From assembly GCA_037013495.1 (NCBI GenBank), contig CM072811.1, forward strand, positions 15,010,659 to 15,074,658: a stretch of DNA of 64,000 nt, in the 5' to 3' direction. This DNA is from Hippophae tibetana. Lineage: Eukaryota; Streptophyta; Magnoliopsida; Rosales; Elaeagnaceae. Under the pieces are notes generated by a model. It ran no database searches, had not been told where the DNA came from, and worked only from the letters and a program-made list of their open reading frames with translations. How positions within the stretch are numbered: position 1 is the first letter of the stretch; every line of letters begins with the position of its first letter. A program made the position numbers and the translations under genes. Of this stretch, positions 44,968 to 55,255 are shown piece by piece.

Positions 44968-45145
44968 AACGCGCTGCCCAGCCGCCGCGCCCCAGCGCCC
45001 AGCTCCGCCCCAAGCTGCGCGCGCGGCACTGTTCATCCGCGCAGCACTGCGCGCGCTAGTACTGTTCATGCGCGCAGCACTGCGCGCGCTAGTACTGTTC
45101 ATGCGCGCGTGGGTACTGTTCATCCGCGCGCGCCGACACCCATTT
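44968..45145. repeat. GC-rich CpG minisatellite in 5' LTR
   Basis: Units of 30-33 bp built on GCGCGCxxxACTGTTCATxCGCGCAGCACT, four CTGTTCAT motifs. It is extremely CpG-rich against an A/T-rich background. The corresponding 3' LTR block (50247-50394) has three motifs. Confidence 0.9.
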
Positions 45146-45164
45146 TTCACGTGCAGCAGCCCCA

Positions 45165-45183
45165 TGACGTCATGCTGACGTCA
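45165..45183 (+). promoter_or_regulatory. Paired TGACGTCA motifs upstream of LTR TATA box
   Basis: TGACGTCA at 45165-45172 and 45176-45183, centres 11 bp apart, about 70 bp before CCTATAAATA (45251-45260). Each is a palindromic bZIP/TGA-factor-type site. The tandem TGACG arrangement resembles the as-1 element of plant viral and stress promoters. The same pair is kept in the 3' LTR (50422-50440). Confidence 0.6.
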
Positions 45184-45250
45184 TCAATGACCTCAGCATT
45201 TCCATTGCGCGTTTTTACATTTTTTTACTCATTTTTTCTCTCCATCCTCA

Positions 45251-45260
45251 CCTATAAATA
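45251..45260 (+). promoter_or_regulatory. LTR TATA box
   Basis: CCTATAAATA followed by a C-rich start-site region and a CT-rich leader. The identical box is at 50508-50517 in the 3' LTR. Confidence 0.7.
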
Positions 45261-46566
45261 CCCCATTTCCCTTCACTTCAAAACACACCTAAAAACACCT
45301 CCAAATACATTCTTTTCTCTCTTTTCTTAGATTTTTAGGATTCTTTAGTTTTTCTTAGTTTTTCTTATGTTTTCTTAGTTTTTAGCTTTTCTTAGTTAAT
45401 TTCTCTTAGATTTAGAGTTCTTCCCTTTTTGGGAAGAACTAGTTATGTTTTTGTAATATTTTAGCTCTTTGATTCAATAAATGGGAGTGCAAATTCCGCT
45501 TGGGGTTTTTCCAGCAACGGGAATAGCGTCGAAGTTCTGTAAGGATTTTATTTTCTTTACAGTTATTTTTATGCTTTATTCTTACATGTTATATTTAATT
45601 TGTCTGTGGTTAAATTTAACTGTGCTGGCTATTTAGTAAACATGATGTAATAATAACGTTGTTATGCTTGCGAAATATTAAATAGGTAAAAATCTCTAAA
45701 ATGAATTGATTTTGTTTTTATTCATGATTTTATATTAAGAATGTTAGAGAGAAATATATTATTTTTCATTACAAACTTAAACCTGAAAATTAGATTTTAA
45801 GGTTTAGTTATCCGGTCTGATTTAGAGTAGTGCTCTTTTATTTGATGGTACAATCGCCCGGTAGTTAGAGTGAAGCTCTATTTCAAAACTTTTTATAAGA
45901 ATTATTATCTGAAAATGTATTGACGACATGTTTTCGGTAGTGGTTTTAAAACTTGAAAGTTAGTACTCGGATAACTAAATTCTTGGGTTTAATTTGGACA
46001 CCTTGAATAAAGTTTAAACTGTCTAACCCCACCAAAGGTGGCATTTAAATGGTTCATTTTCAATCTCTTAGAAAAAGGAATTAATTTAGTTAAGCATATT
46101 AGTTATCAACCCCACCCATAGGTGTTAATTGATTTGTTTAGTTAACAAAGAATATCTAACCCCACCAAAGGTGGTATTCATACAAAAAAGGGAGAATCAA
46201 TAAATATCAATTCATATCTTTAATAACCTAGATAATATGAGCAAGCATAATTAACTTAGTTATTATATCCATAAATACTCCGCCATTATAAATGATAAAA
46301 TTTGCATGAATGTTTATTGAATCTATGTTTATTTTTATGTAAGTAGATTAAAAACACAAAACCCCAAAATATCGTGAGAGGATGTTTAGGATTTAATTTC
46401 GTTTTTAAAAGATTGAATAATAAATTAAAAACCACATACATTCCTTCCTTAGATCGACCTTGGGAGTATACTTATCATTTTCTTCGAAATGATTCGTGCA
46501 CTTGCGAGAGTTTTATAAATATTAAAACCAAAGTATTGGCAAGAATCGGCGATGCCGGTTTTCGCT

Positions 46567-46640
46567 CATCAAGTTTTTGGCGCCGTTGCCGGGGATTTGG
46601 TCATCAAGTTTTTGGCGCCGTTGCCGGGGAAGGAATAGCA
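46567..46640. repeat. Duplicated primer-binding-site segment (37-bp unit, second copy partial)
   Basis: TCAAGTTTTTGGCGCCGTTG with its CCGGGGA end occurs twice, starting at about 46569 and 46604. The second copy is the real PBS after the LTR end. The first lies inside the sequence that, judged from the 3' LTR end, counts as LTR. Confidence 0.85.
46613..46630 (+). other. Intact primer-binding site, Asp tRNA type
   Basis: TGGCGCCGTTGCCGGGGA, the known PBS of Athila/Tat elements, 6 bp after the LTR end. Confidence 0.9.
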
Positions 46641-47544
46641 GTTTTTAAATTATTTATCAAAATTTTAAAAACATTTTTGTGGTGTAAATAATTGTGATTT
46701 TTTTTAATAAAAAATAATAATAATCAAATTTCAAATTTCATAAGAAATAAAAATAAAAAAAATAAAAAAATAAATTTTTTTTTAATTGTAAAATAATTTA
46801 GAAATTTGAAATTTGAAGTAAAAAAATTTACCGTTCATGAATAGTAAAAAAAATAAAAAAAAATTCAAAAAAACAAAAACAAAAACAAAAACAAACAAAA
46901 AATTTAAGTTAATAAGAAATAATATAGCGTGAATAGTAAAATAAAATTACCGTTCATGAATAGTAAAAATAAAAAAAAAGTAAAAAAAAAATTTAAAATT
47001 TCAAAAATTTTAAGTTGAAATAAATAAATAAAATTTATAGTGTCGATAGCAAAATAAAATTACAATTCATGAATAAAAAAAATTGAAAAAAAAATAATAA
47101 ATAAAAAAAAAACTTAATTTTTAATTTTCATTTAATTTTAAGTTTTTATTTAAAATCTTAACTTTATTTTATTTTATTTCAATTTTAATTTTATTTTTTT
47201 TTATTTTTATTATTTTTTTTTATTTTTTTTTATTTTTTTTTCTTTAACTATTTTTTTTTCTCTTAATTTTTATTTAACTTAATTAACTTAGATTTTTCAT
47301 TAACTTAATTAACTTAAATTTTTAGTTTACTTAACTTAATTAACTTAACTTTTTAATTAACTTAGATTTTTTTTAACTTAACTAACTTAGATTTTTAACT
47401 TAGCTTTTTAATTAACTTAACTTAATTAACTTGAACTTTTTAATTAACTTTGATTAACTTAGTTTTTTTTAATTAATTTAGATTTTTTTTTACTTAACCA
47501 ACTTAGCTTTTTAATTAAATTAGATTTTCATTAACTTAATTAAC
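46631..47544 (+). other. Low-complexity leader of the Athila derivative
   Basis: A/T-only stretch. About 115-bp units with ATTACCGTTCATGAATAG occur three times (near 46831, 46950, 47063). A (CAAAAA)n stretch is near 46865-46915, and a long array of TTAATTAACTTAA-like 12-20-bp units is at 47260-47540. No coding capacity. Confidence 0.75.
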
Positions 47545-47740
47545 TTAATTTTAATAGCATGAAAAGTAAAGATTTAAGGGAGTTCTGTCTAGGAGACTAG
47601 TTCTTGGAAGCCTTTGTGCCACTAGTCTTTCCTGGGAACGTTGCTCTGTCTAGGAGGATGGTATTTAAGGAGCCTTTGCCCCACCATTCTTTCCTGGGAG
47701 CACTCTTGGTTAATACTAATTATGTTATTTTAACCTTAAA
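47545..47740 (+). other. Conserved Athila leader block
   Basis: Shares most bases with 6455-6650. Two GGAACGTTGCTCTGTCTA/GGAGACTAG-type stretches and CCACCATTCTTTC can form imperfect stem-loops. It is conserved between an old and a young copy while the flanking leader is not, which suggests a function such as packaging or translation. Confidence 0.7.
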
Positions 47741-49950
47741 AAAAATAATAAAAAAAAAATTGAAACTATCTCAAAAATTTTAAAGTTTTAATTACAATCT
47801 CAAGAGTTAGTTTCTTTGCTTGATCTAGGTACAATTGTGTTATGATGCCTTAATTATTTGATTTGCACCTAGATGTGGGTTATCTAAAACCCTCAAGCAT
47901 GCCCTTAGTTTTTGGTACAGAAAAATTTAAAAATCAATAGGGCATGTTTGAAATAGTATAGGTAGACAACCTTGTCTTACTTGTAGGTTCGATTGACTCC
48001 ATGATGAGGGGACATTGAGTTTACTTAAAAGGCAATCCCCAAGTTACGTCTTGCTAAGACGTTAAACTAAGCGCTGGATGGGAGGCAACCCATCATTTTA
48101 GGTAATTTTTTGTTATTTATTTTATTTACTTAATTTGATTGTTCATTTTAGTTTAATAATTTTTAAATTGTTAAAACTAAAAATATTTGTTGAAATGTTA
48201 GAAGTTTACAGCGATCTGTCTGTATACACTTTAATAATGAATATGATGGATGCACCTGCATTTCTCCATTACTACTTACACATTCTCAAGAAATAGGTAA
48301 TCTTTCTTCTCTTTTCTCTTTATCTTTAATTTAGAGTTGTTACATTGAGGACAATGTAAGTTCTAGGTTGGGGGTGGTGAAAAGTTACCATGCTTAATTA
48401 AAAAAAAATTAACAATTTAAAAATTAAAAAAAATTTATATATTTTCTCACAAAAATTTATCATTGCTTTAAATCAAATTTAAGTAAATAATTAAGTCTTT
48501 TGTACTGTTATATTAATTTTTGAAAACATATCATGAAATATTTTGTAATTATTTTTGATAATTAGTTAGTTTTTGTCATAACTAGTATTTCTTGATAAAA
48601 TGTGGAAATTATATTAAACCCAAAATCGGTGTTTATGAATTTTTTTTTAGTGGAGACTACCCTTGTGAGATATAATTTGAGCCTAATTTCTTTTATTCAG
48701 AGTGAAATATATATTTTTTCTACTCCAAACATATTTCTTATTTATTCAAAAAGTTTAGATGATCTCTATAGGTATTAGCATTGAATGTATGAATTTTTTC
48801 TCATCTTAATAGAGTATCATATATTTTTGATTATTATTTTTGCTTAGATTAAATGATTTGAGTAGAAATTGATAGTATATGCTTATATCTCATTTATGCA
48901 TGACTGCTACAAAAACAAAAAGACATATCTGGGGTTACCTAAACCAAGATCAAACAGAAAAGCCACAAAATTAACCACTCACCAAAATCCAAAATAAATG
49001 TACAATCTGTACATGGGTTGACTCTCTAAAATATACATATATTGAAAAAAAATAAAAAAAAATAGAGAGATAAAAAAATATAGTATCATCTACATACTAT
49101 GACCCACATTCCCTACAAAGTTGTGAGTACAGGCTAATTACAAAAGAAAGATATAGGAAGTAATTCCCTAAAAAGTCATTGCAATTTCTTTATTTGTAAA
49201 AAACATATATCTTGAAATTCTTTCTTAATGAGTTTGATTTATGCATGAAAATGATTTTTATTTATGATATCTTTATAATTTATACATTCGATTCCTTTCA
49301 TGAGATCAATGTTAAAACAACACTTTGAGCCTTTATTCTTTATACATATGCGAACCTATTAGTTCATTTCTATACATCAACTCTTTCGCATATAAATTAG
49401 TATGAGTGTTTGAACCCATAGGATTCAGTGTTTTGAGAGTATTGACTTGTGAGGAATAGAGTCGAAGCGAATTCTGATTCATGACACTGAAATTGGGTGA
49501 AATTAAATTGATACATTTTTGACATGAAATATGAAAATGATTTTCGACTAATTATTATAATAAATCATGATTGTTTAAAGAGATTAAAATAACTTATGCT
49601 TGAGATTTTAATTATGATCTTAAAAGAGATTAAAAAGTAAGAGACATTTTTGTGATATGTTGTTTTCTTTTATTCTTAAATTAATTTTTGATTTTGTTGT
49701 AATTTTAGTTTTTGATTTGATTGTTTTTATTTCTTTTGATTTTTATATTTAGTGCAATGTTTGTGGGTATCATTACTGAAAACCCTCACGAGACTCAAAC
49801 TCGTCCACTAGGGCAACCTAGGGGTTTAACGGCTTTTTGCATAGGCTAAATGCAACCGTTTCAATCCACGAAAGTGATTTAGGATAGTTTAATTTTTAGT
49901 TTTTATCGCTTCTCTTGCTAAGGGACTAGCAAGAAGCTGGTTGGGGGTTG
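47741..49950 (+). other. Non-coding interior and 3' untranslated part of the Athila derivative
   Basis: Contains a protease scrap (47940-47985, FEIV.VDNLV-like), directly joined to the block GACTCCATGATGAGGGGAC and GACGTTAAACTAAGCGCTGG (48000-48080). This join shows where gag-pol was deleted. TTACATTGAGGACAATGTAAG (48340 onward) is the same 3' block as in the palindrome at 13790. No frame over 60 residues. It ends in the purine tract GCTGGTTGGGGGTTG before the 3' LTR. Confidence 0.75.
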
Positions 49951-51829
49951 TGATGAGTGCTCAAAAAGCACTAAAATAACCATGATTTTATGCACATTAA
50001 TTGATTAAAAATATATATATTTATATGTTTTATCATATATTTATATAAATTTGTCTTTTTCGGAATCACGGGTATTTTTATTGTTTTTCAGGTATTTTGG
50101 CTTAAAAATGCAACTTAAAGACTCAAAGAGTATTACTGGAAGCAATACATCACAAATATATTAATAAATAAATGGGGAAAGGTCAACAAATATGGAAAAA
50201 TTGGACAAAATGGGTCAAAAAGGACAAAAATATCAAAAAGGAGAAAAACGCGCTGCCCAGCCGCCGCGCCCCAGCGCCCAGCTCCGCCCCAAGCTGCGCG
50301 CGCGGCACTGTTCATCCGCGCAGCACTGCGCGCGCGGCACTGTTCATCCGCGCAGCACTGCGCGCGCGGGTACTGTTCATCCGCGCGCGCCGACACCCAT
50401 TTTTCATGTGCAGCAGCCCCATGACGTCATGCTGACGTCATCAATGACCTCAGCATTTCCATTACGCGTTTTTACATTTTTTTACTCATTTTTTCTCTCC
50501 ATCCTCACCTATAAATACCCCATTTCCCTTCACTTCAAAACACACCTAAAAACACCTCCAAATACATTCTTTTCTCTCTTTTCTTAGATTTTTAGGATTC
50601 TTTAGTTTTTCTTAGTTTTTCTTATGTTTTCTTAGTTTTTAGCTTTTCTTAGTTAATTTCTCTTAGATTTAGAGTTCTTCCCTTTTTGGGAAGAACTAGT
50701 TATGTTTTTGTAATATTTTAGCTCTTTGATTCAATAAATGGGAGTGCAAATTCCGCTTGGGGTTTTTCCAGCAACGGGAATAGCGTCGAAGTTCTGTAAG
50801 GATTTTATTTTCTTTACAGTTATTTTTATGCTTTATTCTTACATGTTATATTTAATTTGTCTGTGGTTAAATTTAACTGTGCTGGCTATTTAGTAAACAT
50901 GATGTAATAATAACGTTGTTATGCTTGCGAAATATTAAATAGGTAAAAATCTCTAAAATGAATTGATTTTGTTTTTATTCATGATTTTATATTAAGAATG
51001 TTAGAGAGAAATATATTATTTTTCATTACAAACTTAAACCTGAAAATTAGATTTTAAGGTTTAGTTATCGGGTCTGATTTAGAGTAGTGCTCTTTTATTT
51101 GATGGTACAATCGCCCGGTAGTTAGAGTGAAGCTCTATTTCAAAACTTTTTATAAGAATTATTATCTGAAAATGTATTGACGACATGTTTTCGGTAGTGG
51201 TTTTAAAACTTGAAAGTTAGTACTCGGATAACTAAATTCTTGGGTTTAATTTGGACACCTTGAATAAAGTTTAAACTGTCTAACCCCACCAAAGGTGGCA
51301 TTTAAATGGTTCATTTTCAATCTCTTAGAAAAAGGAATTAATTTAGTTAAGCATATTAGTTATCAACCCCACCCATAGGTGTTAATTGATTTGTTTAGTT
51401 AACAAAGAATATCTAACCCCACCAAAGGTGGTATTCATACAAAAAAGGGAGAATCAATAAATATCAATTCATATCTTTAATAACCTAGATAATATGAGCA
51501 AGCATAATTAACTTAGTTATTATATCCATAAATACTCCGCCATTATAAATGATAAAATTTGCATGAATGTTTATTGAATCTATGTTTATTTTTATGTAAG
51601 TAGATTAAAAACACAAAACCCCAAAATATCGTGACAGGATGTTTAGGATTTAATTTCGTTTTTAAAAGATTGAATAATAAATTAAAAACCACACACATTC
51701 CTTCCTTAGATCGACCTTGGGAGTATACTTATCATTTTCTACGAAATGATTCGTGCACTTGCGAGAGTTTTATAAATATTAAAACCAAAGTATTGGCAAG
51801 AATCGCCGTTGCCGGGGATTTGGTCATCA
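49951..51829 (+). repeat. 3' LTR of the Athila derivative
   Basis: TGATGAGTGCTC to GGTCATCA, 1879 bp, followed by the target duplication TAGAC at 51830. The end reads CAAGAATCGCCGTTGCCGGGGATTTG: relative to the 5' LTR, 38 bp or so between CAAGAATCG and CCGTTGCC is missing. Minisatellite block at 50247-50394 and promoter at 50422-50517 as in the 5' LTR. Confidence 0.92.
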
Positions 51830-52440
51830 TAGACAAGAAAACATTGTCTACTTTATTGATGGCTGCAATTCAAAATAACTTGAAAAATTGGAATGATTGT
51901 TTACCTTTTGTTAAATTTGCTTATAATAGAAGTGTACATTCGACTATTGATCATTCATCCTTAAACATTATTTATGGTTTTCATCCACTCAACCCTATAG
52001 ATTTGTTATTTTTGCCTATTTCAGAAAGAACTAATTAATATGGTAACTTAAAAGTTGAAATGGTGAAGAAGCTTCATGAAAGCATTCGTGAGCGAATTGA
52101 AAAGAAGAATAAGGAATATGCTTCCAAAGCAAACAAAGGAAGGCAAAGAGTCACTTTTGAACCCAATGATTTGATTTGAGTACATATGAGGAAAGAACTA
52201 TTCCTTAAACAATAAAGGTCTAAATTTCAACCTAGAGGAGATGGCCCATTTCAAGTGCTTGAACGATTAATGAAAATGCTTACAAACTAGATCTTCCAGG
52301 TGAGTATAATGCTAGCATTTCTTTTAATGTTTTTGATCTTTCTCCTTTTAATTATGCATGCGATGATTTGAGATCGAATCCTTTTGAAGATAGAGGGGAT
52401 GATGAGAATAACAGACCATTATACATCTTGAGTGGATCAA
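51830..52440 (+). pseudogene. pol: Chromovirus integrase, last part
   Basis: Continues exactly where 44671 stopped: KKTLSTLLMAAIQNNLKNW, then CLPFVKFAYNRSVHSTIDHS and IIYGFHPLNPIDLL in one frame to a stop at 52036. Then come MVKKLHESIRERIEKKNKEYA and the GPY/F-type end (SKFQPRGDGPFQVLER near 52220-52265; then LDLPGEYNA, the DLSPF segment and SNPFEDRGDDEN). The open frame starting at 51631 is an accidental fusion of LTR sequence with this integrase. No chromodomain is seen after the acidic tail. Three stops and one shift. Confidence 0.85.
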
Positions 52441-53120
52441 TCACAAGGCAAAGATGAAACAACTCAAGGAATCCTTGAATGTGCTTATTCAAGTGTTGAA
52501 TCATGAACAATGAGTGCTACAATTGGAGCACAAGGCATAGAGGGAGCTAGTCAATGAATAAAGGGAAATTCGGTATTTCAGGCAAAATTTGGACAGTAGC
52601 ACTAGCGTTGTGACATGGAATGGTTGGTGCCATGGCATGGCTTCATGGGATGATTTTTGAAATCTGGGCAGAACCATCGATGTTTCTGCCTGGATTGATT
52701 GGCATTGTGGCACATATTATTTTCTATATAATTTACTAGCTGTTAGATCAAAATCAATGGTAGCGATTTCTTTCCTTTTTGGGGTTTTATTTGTAATCTA
52801 TAAATACAATGGCAGCCCCAATTTCCTCTTTAATTCATCATTAATACATGTTGATTTCAAATCAAATTGAGATCAAATGCTCATTGTTCCTCTTCAAACC
52901 AACTTATCAAGGGAATCAACAAACTTTTGTGGCGTTTCTATCATCTTGTATTTTGGTGAGTAATATCCATGGTGTTAAGCTGTGTGCTAATAATCTAAAT
53001 ATTAATTTGTTGGAAACGATTTTAATTTCTTATCAAATCTTAGGTCATGTCTCTTGTAATTCTCAAACCGTATCACGTTTGTGGATTACGAGGTTCATGT
53101 TCTTGGGTTCACATCAATAA
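52441..53120 (+). repeat. Probable 3' LTR of the chromovirus
   Basis: After the polymerase there is a block with GGACAGTAGCACTAGCG and GCCATGGCATGG words, then CTATAAATAC (52798-52807, TATA box), a leader with CCCCAATTTCC and a region to TTGGGTTCACATC. Without the other LTR the limits are only estimated. Confidence 0.5.
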
Positions 53121-54464
53121 GAATAAGATAGGAAATGTTACATAAATGGACATGGTTTTAAAATAAAAATTTCTAGTAAAATAAAAATTCTATTTTTATA
53201 TTGAACATGGTTTTAAAAACCAATAGTTAACTCATAAATGGACTTCCAAATATAATATCCCCATCATTTCTTCCATAATCAATTTAGTTCATGGTAAATC
53301 TACAATCTATAGCCTGGTATTTTCTTTCTTTCTTTCTCTTCCTTTTTCTAACCTAGATTATCTTATGTAGTTATGATGCGTCTAAATCATACATAGCATG
53401 ACCTATTCAATTAATGATTTTACACCAAGGAATGGTTAAATTTTGTTTTAGTTTCCTCTTTTTGATGTAAAATGTAAACTTATCACACTTCATCTCCTTT
53501 AAAAAAAAGGCATAGTTGGTCCTATGTTAGTAGTCAATATGGATGCAAGATAAACAGAGTCTGAATCATAAATTTGAACTTCAGAAGAGAGCATTGTGAA
53601 TGTAAGAGCACAATTGGTATGCTTGAGTAAATGATGGGGAAATGGGAAAGCAGGATTAACAATCTCTTTGAACTAGAGGCATGGAAATGGAAATGTTGTT
53701 CCTATTCATTTCTTTGGTTACAGCAAGGTGATAAATGTAGAAATGTTTATTATTTGAAATTTTTAGAGGCTTGTCCTTTTTTATATTCAATGGTTACAAG
53801 ACATGTTTATTATTTGAACCAAACAAAATTTTAGATATCATGAAAGTGCTTTCTTTTTAAACCTAGCTAGTTTTGTTCTGTAAGTCTTATTAAGCTTTTC
53901 AAATTTTGAACAACTTTTATAGTCTTGGCTTTTCAAATTTCTTATTGTTTATATTGAAGTTTAAACCTTTTGATTTCTTATGTTCCTTGTCTAGAAGAGG
54001 TGGAAATTTAACTAGGAGTGTGAATAGGACTATTAACAAATAATTTATAAATGTTGATCATTCAGCCAAAACTATAAGATATTGATCTTACCAGAGAAAA
54101 ATGTTTATAGTGAAAGGATGATAGATGAAATGGATCGAGCAAAATACTTACCATACTGTATGGATAACAGAGCTTTGGATGTGAGTGATGTCATTTCTAG
54201 GAATTTTAAGAGTATATATTCTTGTCTACTTTTGTGCTGTGAGAGGATTGAATTAATAATTATCTTTTAACTCTAAATAGTATCTAACAAGGGTTGCATA
54301 GTGAAGACTAAGTATTTCCTAGAAACTTGAGTAATAATTAAGTAATAAAAATACCAAATATAATTTCTTCCCAGTCCCAACTAGTGATACCTGCTTGATG
54401 TGCACCGATATTCTTAACTTATATTGCGTTTATAAACAAAATTCTTCACATATGTGTGGCTGTT
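53121..54464. other. No recognisable feature
   Basis: A/T-rich sequence, short frames only. 53741-53815 contains a repeated GTTTATTATTTGAA word. It may be old low-copy DNA between insertions. Confidence 0.4.
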
Positions 54465-54797
54465 TGTTACGTAAAGAATCTACTCAGGGAACTTCGCGCG
54501 TAGCGACCGGTGCACATGTGGCACGCGATGGGCACAACTGAGCGCATGATGGCACCAAACGGACACAAGGGGGGACCATCAGAAAATAGTTAGATGTCAG
54601 AGTTGGTTAGCCATTTTAGAGCCAATTCATTTGCATCTTATGTCCTATTATGCATATGTAAGGCTATATATAGCCCTAAAGATTGGAATAAAAGTAAGGA
54701 ATAATTTAAGCCTATTTCCCTTCTACTGCAAGCTTTTCTTTTCTCTCTTTTCTCTCTAAGTTCTTCATTGCAGATATATTGCAATATAAACGTAACA
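54465..54797 (+). repeat. 5' LTR of chromovirus
   Basis: TGTTACGTAAAG to CGTAACA, 333 bp. TATA box CTATATATAG at 54664-54673. GC-rich U3 part with CTTCGCGCGTAGCGACC and GATGGGCACAACTGAGCG. Close to the 3' LTR, with scattered differences and an extra TCTCTTT unit. Confidence 0.9.
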
Positions 54798-54798
54798 G

Positions 54799-54810
54799 TG
54801 GTATCAAAGT
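54799..54810 (+). other. Primer-binding site, Met tRNA type
   Basis: TGGTATCAAAGT one base after the LTR end; 10 of 12 positions fit TGGTATCAGAGC. Confidence 0.85.
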
Positions 54811-54824
54811 CGGTGATCGGTATG

Positions 54825-55255
54825 GATACTTGAGGTAAGTCAAATGTGGAGTTCCATAATGACGTCTTAGAGACTCTAGCATGCCATGAAAGTGAATTCA
54901 ACCGATTTGGAAACACAATACAGACGCTGCTTACTGAGGTGCAAGCACTACGCACTACTCAACACCTGCCTTAGGATAATCCTTTTGTCAGGGATGAAAC
55001 TATACATTCATACCTCAACACATCTCGGTCTATGAAAGAGAACCCAATACCCAATCTGAAATTATCATTCCTAAAATTTACAGAGAAGATCCTACTGGGT
55101 GGATTTATAAGGCTGAGTAGTACTTTGAAATTACAAACATTGTTCAAGACCAACGGGTGCAGCTGGCCTCCTTCCATTTGGAAGGCATTGCGTTGCAATG
55201 GCACCGGTGGCTAACGAAATTCCATGGACCACTCATCTTGGGGGAGTTCACTAAG
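54825..55255 (+). pseudogene. gag: Chromovirus gag, N-terminal part
   Basis: Starts near ATGGATACTTGAGG (54824), with a stop soon after. It then reads ESEFNRFGNTIQTLLTEVQALR (coiled-coil-like), NPFVRDETIHSYL and LKLSFLKFT. After a shift comes EDPTGWIYKAE.YFEITNIV, VQLASFHLEGIALQWHRWL and KFHGPLILGEFTK. This is the start of the Retrotrans_gag domain of plant chromoviruses. It is cut at 55255 after FTK by a solo-LTR-like insertion; the rest of gag resumes at 57223. Confidence 0.8.

Larger units (their letters stand above)
44672..46606 (+). repeat. 5' LTR of the Athila derivative
   Basis: TGATGAGTGCTC to GGTCATCA, 1935 bp, 56 bp longer than the 3' LTR. The extra length comes from the GC-rich minisatellite (four versus three copies of a CTGTTCAT unit) and from a primer-site segment included near its end. 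ATG-initiated frames across the GC-rich block (44893-45330) are only chance reading of Arg/Ala-rich repeats. Confidence 0.92.
44672..51829 (+). mobile_element. Complete non-coding Athila derivative (LARD-like), 7158 bp
   Basis: Full structure: 5-bp target duplication TAGAC (44667-44671 and 51830-51834), 5' LTR 44672-46606, PBS 46613-46630, 3.3-kb interior, PPT-like GCTGGTTGGGGGTTG, 3' LTR 49951-51829. The interior has no reading frame over 60 residues and keeps only the Athila leader, a scrap of protease and the conserved 3' untranslated blocks. The two LTRs differ by only a handful of substitutions outside the minisatellite and the terminal rearrangement, so the insertion is young. It would need Gag and Pol from another element to move. 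Confidence 0.92.
42681..53120 (+). mobile_element. Chromovirus-type gypsy element, 3' part, broken by two insertions
   Basis: Polymerase from the middle of RT to the end of integrase, followed by a probable 3' LTR. Interrupted by a hAT-like MITE (43969-44332) and by a complete Athila derivative (44672-51829). Removing both restores the linear order RT, RNase H, integrase. The 5' LTR, gag, protease and first half of RT are missing left of 42681. Confidence 0.75.

Noticed and set aside
44893-45330. Arg/Ala-rich open frames of 100-145 codons on both strands of the GC-rich LTR block (also 50133-50587)
   Set aside because: They are readings of the CpG minisatellite inside an LTR, differ between the two LTR copies, and have no family motif.
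46374-46691. Open frame at the end of the 5' LTR (and the related start of 51631-52038)
   Set aside because: LTR end and PBS sequence read by chance. In the second case it is fused by the insertion to the chromovirus integrase; not a fusion gene.
52838-53120. 90-codon frame after the chromovirus polymerase as a host gene
   Set aside because: It lies in the probable LTR right after a TATA box and untranslated leader and has no family motif.
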